Shown here: piece by piece, positions 13,456 through 24,300 of the stretch
Layout: every line of letters starts with the position of its first letter
Numbering within the stretch: position 1 is the stretch's first letter
Assembly: GCF_001039355.2 (NCBI RefSeq)
Contig: NW_019775931.1
Location: forward strand, 104,372 to 164,059
DNA length: 59,688 nt
Reading direction: 5' to 3'
Source: Lingula anatina
Lineage: Eukaryota > Brachiopoda > Lingulata > Lingulida > Lingulidae
The notes under the pieces: generated by a model
Told to the model about the DNA's origin: nothing
The model's input: the letters and a program-made list of their open reading frames with translations, nothing else
The model's database searches: none
Position numbers and translations under genes: made by a program

Positions 13456-13512
13456 TAGCTGATAAGTCGGATCTGTTTGTCTGTGATCAACTTAATCTGA
13501 ATGCTCCCTAAG

Positions 13513-13733
13513 ACCCCATTCCCATAGATTTTAGATCGATCTATCCCTGTGGGGAGTCTCACTAGATTACTGTCAGCTAAGCCGGCTTTATCGTGTGTCC
13601 CACCTACTAAAAGCTGTAAGGGGGTAATTAACTATGGTGCGCGCTCAGCTGACTGCAATTTAGCGTAAACCCCCAGGGAGTTAGGTCGATCTAAATCTAA
13701 ATCTCTGGACCGATCTAAATCTCTGGGAACGCA
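13513..13733. mobile_element. MITE family A, copy 1
   Basis: The ends share CATTCCCATAGATTTTAGAT and its near-complement ending in GGGAAC, with internal GATCGATC and CCCCAGGGAGTTAGGTCGAT blocks. Related copies lie at 18340-18580 and 53583-53822. CCTAAG lies on both sides and may be the target duplication. Confidence 0.65.
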
Positions 13734-13739
13734 CCCTAA

Positions 13740-14640
13740 GCTTCACCTGAGTTTCTAAAAACAGCAGAGGCATGCTGACAGTAGGGAAGCGAGTGTCCAC
13801 TGAGGCCAGGCGCTATTTGCTGGGACGTGCGCGTATGCTCTGTCCGATTTTTGTATTTCGTATTAAGACATTTTTTTCTTAAAGAAGTGCGCAACGCCTG
13901 GCAAAAGTTGAATAAATTAAGGCAATTGCGCAACGGATCAACGTACGAAATGACACACCTCGCGTGCGTAGCTGCAGTTGCCACGGGGACTTATTTTCAA
14001 TGCGCGTGCAAAAGGCTTGCCCGTTTGAGCGCCCCCTCAAGGACGTCACCCTGGAGACCTACACTGTAGAGGTCATGAAACAGCGGGTCACGCGCTGGCA
14101 TGAAGATGTGGATAAATATCACGGTCTTTTTATGCGAGCTAACAGTTTTTATTCCAATATCCACGATTGCAGTTACATAATTACAAGTTTAACACGTAGA
14201 AAATGCATTAGGATGGGAACGTGCTTGTCTGCACGTCTCTAAACTGTACTAGGTCCGAGTTTTAAGAGATGGAGATCTTCCAGTTACGATTAACAAGATT
14301 CTTCAGGGTTCAGACCCCAGCTCGCTGTTAATGAAGTGCTTTATGAGGTTAAACAATACCTGAAATTAGCGGTAGAATAAGCACATACCCCTCTCCTCCT
14401 TTCAAAGAAAATTGCCAAGTGTATACATCATGGATAAGACGAGTTTCAATTCAGTAACACTTCAATTATAGGATCTTTTTCTGATATCGTTTCATTTTGA
14501 TTCATACAAAGTGCTAGAAATTGAATTATAATTGCCAGCATATATTACAAAAGTAGAATTTAAGAAATATCATCATTCAAAAAAAAATGTTCATGCTTTG
14601 TTGATAAATAAAATGCAATTGAATATGTCACATCTCCAAA
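13740..14640. other. No gene recognised
   Basis: Short overlapping open frames on both strands (80-92 codons) have no recognisable character. Confidence 0.35.
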
Positions 14641-14979
14641 TAATTTATAATTTATTTCATTAAAAAGGAACAGTCCTTAAAGTTCAGAATGTGACTATTA
14701 GTGTTGTCTGAGGTGAATTGAAACATCGATCAACTCAGGGAACACTCAATCATCACAATTCAAACTTGGTGTCAAAGAAAATGCTTGGGGGAAAAGCATG
14801 TTTCAAGATCAATCCACCAGTGGTGTCCATGTTTTAACCACGACTTTTCACAGTTGTCTAACATGTCTCTTATATCACTGAGATAGTGCAGAAAATTTCA
14901 GTCTTCTTTTCCTCTTTATGTCTTCTATGTAACAGTCCTTTTACAAAAGATGGCAGATGATGGTCAGTTTTAGCGACCA

Positions 14980-15150
14980 GTGTCAAGTGTTATAAAACAC
15001 CATAGTTATATATGTTGTGAACTCCAGTGTTATGATACACAATAGTTATAAATGTTATGAACTCCAGTGTTTTAAAACACCATTGTTATATATGTTATGA
15101 ACTCCAGTGTTATAAAACACCACTGTTATCTATGCCAAGAAGTCCAGTGC
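14980..15150. repeat. Tandem repeat in the RNF7 3' region
   Basis: Units of about 50-60 bp contain CCAGTGTTATAAAACACCA, GTTATATATGTTATGAACT and variants, in about three to four diverged copies. It lies just downstream of the RNF7 stop on the minus strand, so is probably in the 3' UTR. A minus-strand AATAAA near 14650 could be the polyadenylation signal. Confidence 0.75.
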
Positions 15151-15197
15151 TATTTCCCTATCCTCTGCACCACCCAGTCCTCCTGACCCAGTGGGCA
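15145..15197 (-). pseudogene. Partial copy of the RNF7 last coding segment
   Basis: About 50 bp here repeat the final codons of RNF7 at 15232-15290 (shared blocks TATTTCCCTATCCTCTG, ACCACCCAGTCCT and GGGCACCTGTTG) with several substitutions. It lies about 85 bp beyond the real stop, in the 3' UTR, and cannot encode anything alone. Confidence 0.8.
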
Positions 15198-15231
15198 CCT
15201 GTTGGTCATTCAGGCTGACCAGAGCCCAGTG

Positions 15232-16701
15232 TTATTTCCCTATCCTCTGTACCACCCAGTCCTGCTGACACAGAGGGCACCTGTTGTTCTGTTTCACCCA
15301 TAGAGACATGCAGCAGTTGTGGAAGGAATGGTTGCACTCTCCCCATACAACTACAAAGAAGAACACATCAGTAAAGAATTTATTTAAAGAAAATTTCACA
15401 AGAAAAAATCTGACAATATTTTTCATGTTTTTAAGCAAATACAAATGCCACATAAAATATATTTTTAAAAACAGAAGCACTATAATCATATAAAATAACT
15501 TTCTCCTTAAACCTTACAAAAATCTAATTAATACAGATCCAGGCCTATGCCACACACTACTCACCAACACAGTCATCTTGTTTGTTTTCTGACTGACAAC
15601 GCAGACATGCATCTAGAAATAAAGTGATATTACAATTAAGTTCATTCAAATAATAGGTAATATTTATTTATTTATTTATTTATACATATATGTTATGCAT
15701 AAAGTTTCTGATATACTATATGGCTATGCTAACACAAGCAAGATAAAAGTAAACATAATAATAATGATGGACAGCTAAGTCTGGTATTGTACCCTGACTG
15801 GAAGCAAACTTTTAAATAATGACATGGGCCAAACAACTTCACTTTTACACATTTCTGTACAGTAGATTATTTCCTGGCAGGTGAAAATCGTGTGTCGTGA
15901 CTAGACATACTTTATGTATTAACTGAACCCATTCCACAAAGGCAGAAGTAGGCCAGTAGCATTCTTCAAGGGGTTTATGACTTTACAAAGGCATAACTTG
16001 GACATGAAAAGAGCAATCCTACTTTATTTACAGTACTTCTTTTGAGCAATATGAATTTGAGGAGTAGAGTGGTAAGCAAAAATTTTGAGAGTTTCATGGA
16101 AATTTGTCAGATTTGTTTCTTTCACTTCTTTATTTGTAATCTGCCTACTGTATGTGTTTTTTTTTTTACAGGGACAATGAAGGTTTACATTTTTTGTTTC
16201 TTTCAATTCTATATTGGTCTGTCTAAACATATTTTTTTTCGGGACAATGGGAGTTTACATATTTGCCACCTTCACTTTCTAAATTGGTGGTATGACTAAA
16301 TCATGCATTTTTGGAACAGTGAAATGGGGAGGGGGGAGAAAAGACAATTATTCTAATGTCCACAATAGATCTGAAACAAGTGTAAATATCCAGCTAGCAA
16401 ACTGTACATTTACTAACTGCGTGTGTCAAACCGTAACCCACACAAAATGGGATTTCAACAATTACCGAACAAAGGCAATTTGCCATGTCTGCCAACTTCT
16501 GGTAAGGTTCGCTGGGTTTTTATGCCAAATAAACTCACCCATGACTTGGACGCGGCAAATTGCACATGTATCACATTCTACATCCCAGCTCCACATAGCC
16601 ACAGCGTTCCACTTCTTCAGGGCGAACATTTTCTCTCCTTTTGACGCATTTTCTCTATCAACTTCCATATCTTCCGGTTCTTCGTCCGCCATCTTCGACA
16701 T
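15232..16701 (-). CDS. RNF7: RNF7 (RBX2/SAG), RING subunit of cullin E3 ligases
   Basis: A small RING-H2 protein that binds cullins (typically CUL5) and recruits E2 and NEDD8 enzymes in the cytosol and nucleus. Three exons are seen on the minus strand: 16701-16539, 15612-15565 and 15350-15232. Donors and acceptors are GT/AG, both introns are phase 1, and the TAA is at 15232. The product is 109 residues, against 113 in human. Exon 1 ends with the family core [18 protein letters not shown] and AICRVQVM; exon 2 encodes [16 protein letters not shown]; exon 3 supplies [17 protein letters not shown] and the C-terminal QRIGK. All RING zinc ligands are present. The acidic N-terminus ([12 protein letters not shown]) is species-specific. 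Start at MSKMADEE (16701) or MADEE (16692); the latter sits in AAGATGGCGG, a YY1-like context. Head to head with VWA8. Confidence 0.96.
16140..16330. repeat. Diverged tandem repeat in RNF7 intron 1
   Basis: Two to three units of about 75 bp share GGGACAATG, GTTTACAT and an ATTGGT block (about 16171, 16241 and a partial one at 16314). Confidence 0.55.
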
Positions 16702-16840
16702 TTTGCATGACGGGATTGCTAGCTGACCTAATTCCAAATTGAGGTCAAGAACTGAGTGCAGCATGAGATGCTGGATGCTCGCTAACATCTTAAAAGGTGC
16801 AAAGTTCAGGTGACACCGGTATTCCGGTCTCATAGCTCCA
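16702..16840. promoter_or_regulatory. Shared RNF7/VWA8 divergent promoter
   Basis: Only 139 bp separate the RNF7 start (minus, 16701) from the VWA8 start (plus, 16841), and they are transcribed away from each other. No TATA box is visible. The arrangement is typical of bidirectional promoters of housekeeping genes. The transcription start sites are not visible from sequence. Confidence 0.7.
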
Positions 16841-19800
16841 ATGTTGGGGGCTTTCGGCCGAATGTCTGCCGAAAAAGCTCTCCGAAGGGTGAAGTTTTTC
16901 AGGTCTACGATCGTTGATCAGCGTTACGCGGTGCTCCGATTCTGCAGTTGTGAGTTTTATAACTTCTTTTGACAGAACCGTTGATTACTCTCTATTACAT
17001 CAGAATGCAATAATCTTTCACATTCTTTGCGTATTACAATTTTGTTTGTTTATATATTGTTGATTATAAGATTTGTTAAATAATGTCAAAAATATGATTC
17101 AAAATCCTCAAAAAAGTTGAAAGGTTAATTAGTGCTAGTATTTTCCAACATGCAAGTTTTCACATAAAACAAATGAATTAAAAAGATTAAAATTAACTTA
17201 TAGATCCTCACAATAAAGTGTGGTGCATCTGGTGGCAATTCTGATATCTCTGTTGGTTTCTGATCAGTGATTGATATTACTTATATTGATTTATAAAATT
17301 ATTTTTTTTATTATCCAGCTGAAAGCAGAGTCAGTATTGGAGATGTCAGTACAGTGATAGTGAAGCCAAAAAGACCAGAACTGGTCCCAGTGAAATACTG
17401 TAAGTACTGAAAATGACTAGAGGAAAACCTTTGAATAGTCAGACGTACCACAATGGAATGGATTTAAAAACCCGTAGTGTCAGAAGACTTACGACTGAAT
17501 AAATGATGATGATTGTCAGCTACATAAGATGTTTAAAACAAATCAAACATTTTAAAGGAAAATTGACCCAAGAATATGCTCTAGAGTTGACACTTATTCT
17601 GGTGTTTGCAATGTTTTCAGTGCCTGAAGATGCCCCACAGTCTGTGATGAAACATCTGAGATGGATAATGCAAAAGGTAGTTTTGACTTTTTGCATCTCT
17701 TTAGTCCTCATTGTAAATATCTATGGTTAATTCCAACATGATGTCTCTGTAAAATTATGGATTCTTAATTTACGAAGAAATGACTAAAACTGCCTTTATA
17801 TTAACCTGTATGTTGATTGTTATAGATGTATTTGTTGTTACCAGGTATAAAATGTTGTATTCACCTATTTCCAGGACTTACTGGGCCAGGATGTGTTCCT
17901 GATAGGACCTCCAGGGCCACACAGGAGAGCTGTAGCCATGATGTACCTGGTGAGTGATAGATAGTAACCCTTCTCCTCTCCCCTGCCCCCACCAGATCTT
18001 TCTCTTGGCCACATAGGAGAGCTGTCGCCCTGATATACCTGATGAGTGATAGCAAGTACCGCCCCCCCCCTCTCTCTCTCCTCCACCCCACCCCCTTCCT
18101 CCTAGACTACACAGGAGAGCTGTACCTGGTGAGTGCTAGAGAGTATCACTCACACCACCCCCACCCTCTACCCTTAGCGATACAGCCACAGACAAATGTA
18201 TAGCCTTCAGGATTGAAAACTATGAAAAACGAGACAATCCTGCTGAATGATAGAAAATGTTGACAGAGTATATGTCAGGTGGTGACAGTTGCACACAGAC
18301 AAATGGACATTCATGCAAATGCATCAACATGTACATTAAGGGACCATTCCCACAGATATTTAGATCGATCTATCTCCCTGGGAAGTCTCACTAAATTGCT
18401 ATCAAGCTAACCAGCTTAAACGTCTGTCACGCCTAATAAAGCTGGTAGGGGGTATCTTCATCCCTAGCTGATTCGGTAGGCGTGACAGACATTTAAGCCT
18501 CTTGAACTGATAGCAATTTAGCATAAACCCCCAGGGAGTTAGGTCGAGTCAGATGGATCGATCTAAGTATGGGAACCCAGTCTAAGACATTTTGAATAAG
18601 TGTTGTAAAAACTATTGCGGATGTTGACGTAGATGTTATTATTTCAGGAACTGACCAATCGTGAGTGTGAGTATGTATCTCTATCCAGAGACACTACAGA
18701 GACAGATTTAAAACAGCGGAGGGAAATACGATCAGGGACAGCATATTACATCGACCAGGTGAGTTGTTCCTGCTGTTCCAGGATCACGTCCTGGGGACTG
18801 ATTTGCTGCTAAGATTTCTAGTCTTATTCACCATATATTTGTAACTTGGAAATTGATGTAGTTTGTCTAAATTTTACAAAATAGTATTATCACTAAACTT
18901 TTAAATTTTCACAGCACTAAAGTACTTTTCATCCATTCCAAAATGACAACTCTGAAAATTTAGCATTCTGAATATTAAATGCTATATAGATTTTATTCCA
19001 TAGCTAACTACTGTTGATAACTGTGTGTAAAATTTTTTCTGGTTTACCAGTATAAAAACATAAACCACTGTTACGCATATTTTAATGTTAAATTTGTTTT
19101 TAGTGTGCTGTCCGTGCGGCTACAGATGGTCGTATCCTGGTATTGGAAGGGATTGAGAAGGCAGAGAGAAATGTGTTGCCTGTATTAAACAACTTACTGG
19201 AGAACAGAGAGATGCAGCTGGACGATGGCCGCTTTCTTATGGCTGCTGACAGATATGATAAACTTCTAAAGGTCAGTTGTTAAAATGTTTGAGTAAAGCT
19301 ATAAAATCTCACATAACATTTTCTACACATGCCAATCTTGTCATGTAAGGACACAAGTAATTAAAAAAGATCTAATCTTTTGGTTGAAAATGTGAAAATC
19401 TGATGAGTTTTAAGATGCAGATTCAATCTGAAATTTTAGCCTTCATAGAAAATATTCGCTCTGAAATAGGATTATTCTTCTATCAGTACGCAACCTATTT
19501 TTGACATGTTGACAAATTCTGCTTCCTGATGTAACAATAAAAAATTGTTCTCTTCATCAGGAGCACACACAAGAGGAGCTGGATGCTTGGAAACTGGTCC
19601 GTGTTGACGAGCGATTTCGCGTCATAGCCTTAGGACTTCCAGTGCCTCGGTACCAAGGCAACCCGCTAGATCCTCCACTTCGGTCACGCTTCCAGGCCCG
19701 CGATGTCCACCCCCTTCCCTTCAGTGAGCAGTTGGAGTCCCTGGGGGTGGCAGGAGGAGAGGTACCCCAGGAGAGGTATACAGTGAAGATAGCATTAGAG

Positions 19801-20651
19801 TAGTGGTTGGTTGTTGAAATACCTAAAAATTTTCATAGAAGCAATTTTGACAGTGACTTGTTTATTGGTAAATTTAACATGGATGAGATTTTTCCGACTA
19901 CTGGCAGATTTCTGACTTTTTGGGAGCCAAAAATACCATTGGCTCAGGCAGCCCCCTGGACCAAATGCCATATTATTATTAGACTTTTTCTCTGAACTGC
20001 AGTCCAATTCCCACTAGTATTTCAGGATAAACTTAAAAGTTATAAAAACATGCATTTATATTATTTCAGGATCTCTCAAGTTTTAGGATTTGCCAGTACA
20101 ATGACCAGCAGTGAGTCCAGCTCTCTTGGTCTCCCGGACTTCCCACTGTCCAGTCTGGACGGTGTGATACACATACTGGTCAGTAATTATAAAGACGGGC
20201 AGTGTCACTGGTCCTAGTCTGTGTCTTAACAGTATTCGGTCAACTGGTCACTTGCACTTGTTGACCTCTGGTCATGAGTTGTGTACAAATAGACTGTATG
20301 TGATAATTTTGATATGAGTTGCTGAGGTGAATGTTAGATATTACAATAGTTTAATACATTGTCTTGCCACATTGTTCTCATGAAGGCAGGGAATTAACTC
20401 CATAAGTGTGTATTTATAGTGCTATTTTCACACTCTGTATTTGACATAATTTTTTGCTCATATAAAAGATTGTAAATTACAATATGAATATGAAGACAAT
20501 GAGTGAATAAATACTGTAACTGTTAATATGCTGTTTTTCAGAATGCTATGCCATCCAGTTCCCTACATAACTTAGTCAGCAGACTGTACCCGTATGAAGT
20601 GATGTTAGGAAAAGAGGGGAGGACTGCAGTGGCGGATACTTTCCAGGTAGA

Positions 20652-20714
<63 letters not shown>

Positions 20715-21345
20715 TGCACAAACTGGTATGCATAGGTATATGTGCCTGTGTGTGTTGTTTTTTACTGCTGAAAGTGTGTGTGGAGAGAGAAAGTACTTCT
20801 AAATGATTAAATTTTAATGTTCTTGGTATGATTTAAATGAATTGTAATAAAAGGTATGTCTTCTTTGATTTATAAGCTCTTTAGATTAGAAACATTAGGA
20901 GCTAATAATTTGATAAATATAAAACTTTGTGTTTAAAAAGGGTACTGCTGTTGGATTAAAGCTAGAAAAAAATACTTTATCATCCTTAAAAGCTAAAGGC
21001 CTAGATTTGCTTGGTATAAATCTAAAAAGTTTATGAGCAGGTGGGAAATGTGTTGAACAGGTCATTGTGTCTAATTCCTCCATCCAGCTGTCACTTTGTG
21101 CTTAGCCCCTCCCTCCAGCTGCCACTGTGTGTCTAACCCCTCCCTCCATCTGTCATTGTGTGTCTAACCCCTCCCTCCATCTGTCATTGTGTGTCTAACC
21201 CCTCCCTCCAGCTTTCACTTTGTGATTTCAGAGGTTTAATATACCGCTGCGCCAGAGTGATGTCAACCATGTCAGCAAGGTTACCCTCCATAACAACAAC
21301 GCAGAGGCCCAAATCAGTGCAGGGGGTGTCAAATATAACATACAG
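16841..21345 (+). CDS. VWA8: VWA8 exons 1-10: leader and first AAA module
   Basis: Exons: 16841-16949, 17319-17399, 17621-17676, 17875-17949, 18648-18758, 19104-19271, 19561-19775, 20070-20178, 20542-20646, 21232-21345. Exon 1 begins ATGTTGGGGGC and encodes a basic, Arg-rich leader ([10 protein letters not shown], then RFCSSES), a plausible matrix presequence cut after RFC. Exon 2 carries the family signature SIGDV and RPELVP; exon 3 HLRWIMQK; exon 4 the first, Lys-less P-loop; exon 5 [16 protein letters not shown]; exon 6 [20 protein letters not shown]; exon 7 LGLPVPRY and [11 protein letters not shown]; exon 8 [10 protein letters not shown]. Exon 10 is less conserved. The start is chosen because it gives the leader and its exon-2 junction is in phase. 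Confidence 0.93.
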
Positions 21346-24300
21346 GTAAGCAGGGGTTTCCCAAAATTTGGGGTACAGGGAGTCCAAATTACTGATCTCT
21401 AATTTGGTCACTTACTGACAGGGAGCCAAACCAAGTACCAACAGTAGACTGTGAGTGGGGGTTGGGGGGGGGGGGTAAGTTAATATGTCACCTAGGTTAG
21501 ACAGGTAAGTATATCACCTGTAATGTAATTCATTTATGTAGTTATAATTTAAGTTGTCATGTAAAATTAACATGGAAATGAGTGTGTCACATGGAAAATG
21601 AAAAATCCACAAATTGCAGAATGTGCAAAGTATAATTTAGTTATTTGAGTATAACAGAAGCATTTTAAGGTATATTTACAGAAATACACTGTGACTTCTT
21701 GTTTTACTTCTCCTTTAGGTTCCCAAGGGTTACAAGACAGAGCAGCATGTCAGTGATCACTTCATCCAGACCCCATACCATGACTCTCTGCTGGCAGACA
21801 TGCTACAGTCTCACATGGTGAAGGACTTTTGTGTCATAGGACCTAAGGTGAGAAAGATGGAAACATCCCATTGTACCATGTAATATAAATCACCATGATA
21901 AGCTTAAGACAATTAAGGTGAGATCGTTTCTGAGAGCAGTTTGATGTCATGCCTGTAATCAGGCCCACCTAACTACCAGACTCGGCACATAAGGATCCTG
22001 ATTTAACAGGTATATCGGACCACACTACCCATTTTCAAGGTGTGTGTCAGATGGCATTTCGGAGTATCAGTCAGAACACCGACAGGATGAGCCCGCAGTC
22101 GTCTTACAAAAATTGTTCTGGAGTCTGGTAGTTGGGTAGGCCTGGTAATACTACTACTGTGATGTCATCCCTGTAATACTACTACTACTACTATCTATTA
22201 ATAACTGCTATATGTCATCTTCTGCACCACATTAGATGGGATGTCTATAAATCGTGAAGTTTTTCTCATATTTCAGGGGTGTGGAAAGAGTGCACTGGTC
22301 AAGCAGTTTGGAGATCTCTTAGGTTACCATGTAGAACCCATCATGTTATATCAGGTATTTTATCCGACAGAAACTTAATGTTATTTTGTAAAATTTAGGA
22401 TATTAGCTTTAGGCTGGATTATGATGATAACAGTGAAAATGATAATAGTAATTATTTTTGATAATGTAAGTGCTTTTNAGTTTATTAATGTCATGATATA
22501 GTTATTTATTTCTTACAACTCAAAGCAGTTAGATATTACACTACAGTTTCTGTTAAAGACAACAATTGACACAATGAGAGATGTTTGTCAATTGTTCAAC
22601 TCTTCCAATTTCTGTTACTTTCACACAGGATATGACCTCACGTGACCTACTTCAGCAGAGGACCACACTGACCAATGGGGACACAGTGTGGCAACCTTCA
22701 CCTCTGGTAGAGGCGGCACTGGGAGGGCAGCTAGCGGTACTGGACGGAGTTCACAGAATTAATCCAGGGACGTTTGCTGTATTACATAGGTAAGTACAGA
22801 GTGGAATAATGTTGTGATTTTACGAGTTTCTCATTTTGCATCATGAGAGATACTTGAAAATTTCATCACTTAAAAATTATTTATTATGTGAAAATGCCTG
22901 AATCTGACATGGCCATATATTAGGTGAAGATCTTTTCAAAATTATCCAGAGGCCCATTTTCGAGTTTAACAAAATTTTCTAAGTGAAAAAAATTATGTCA
23001 GCAAAGAATCGTTTTCTGAAAAAAATTTTTACTGATATCGAAGGGCAGTATATAATGCCCATTTTAAAAATGCTGTTGGTGCTCACACTGTAATGTAATA
23101 TAATAGGATGGATCTCTGCACTTGACCACTTGACCGGCTGATAGGTAAGGACTCAGTATATGGAAGTAGATATATCAGTGTGTCAGGTTTCTATAATGGT
23201 TACTACAAAATAGACAACTACTGGTCAAATAGTGTTTATAAAGCACATTAGTCAGTTATAACTTACATTTTTTTTTTTTTTTTTTTTTTTTTTGAAGATT
23301 GGTCCATGACAGAGAGCTGAGCCTGTTCGACGGCACCAGACTCCTGCGTCAGGACAGGTATGACCAGGTCAAGCAGACCACTGGGATGACTGATGACCAG
23401 ATGGCAGAGAAGTAAGTGGATATCAGATTAGGGATATTTTGACTGAATATAGGTAGATAAAATATCATTGGCACAGGTGGGCCTCAGGACCCCACACTGT
23501 ATTAAAAAAAGGCAATCTCATTGCTGTCAGAGTAATAGTTATATATGTATGGTAATTAGAGACCAGCATATTATGCATATACTGAGATTCTGATGTTGTC
23601 ATGTGTGTCTGTAATATTCATTTATTGGAGTTAACTGTATGTAATATCTTACATTTATTCTTGTTGTCTGCTTTGTCCACAAAAATTTTAATGTAATTAT
23701 TGGTGAATAAATAAGGCTGTTCTACTCCTATTTTGACTGGTGAATAATTTGTTTGTTTTTTTATTGCATTGCTTCTGTTGTATTTTTAACATAATTGTCA
23801 GAGAGTTATTTTAGCCTTTTGTCCTTTTCAGGGCCATCTTTCCTATCCACCCAGCCTTCAGAATAGCCGCCCTGGCTGAGCCTCCACCAGTGGGCAGTTC
23901 CACTGGTCAGTGGCTGGGGTCCGAGTTACTGACCATGTTCTTATACCACCACATGAGGGCGCTGACGGCTGCAGAGGAGACCCTGCTTATTAAGAAGATA
24001 GTAAGTCACAGTTTGTTTTCAGTGCTCTACTGTGACCTGTGATGTATATTTGGTAACATTTTGTGTATGTTTGTGTTTCTTCCTTTCATGCTGGCTGTTT
24101 AAGTCTTGTTGCATAAAGAATTCAAACTTTTCTAGAGTGCTACTTAAAATTTGACTCCATTTAACATTTCAGACTTTTTTATATGAATTTGCTTGAAGTT
24201 CAATATTGAGCAGTGGAAACATTAACTTGCAGGTTTTACAGGCTTAAAATAATCTTAAGGTCAAATGTAGTGAAATAATAAACTCATATTATAAATATTT

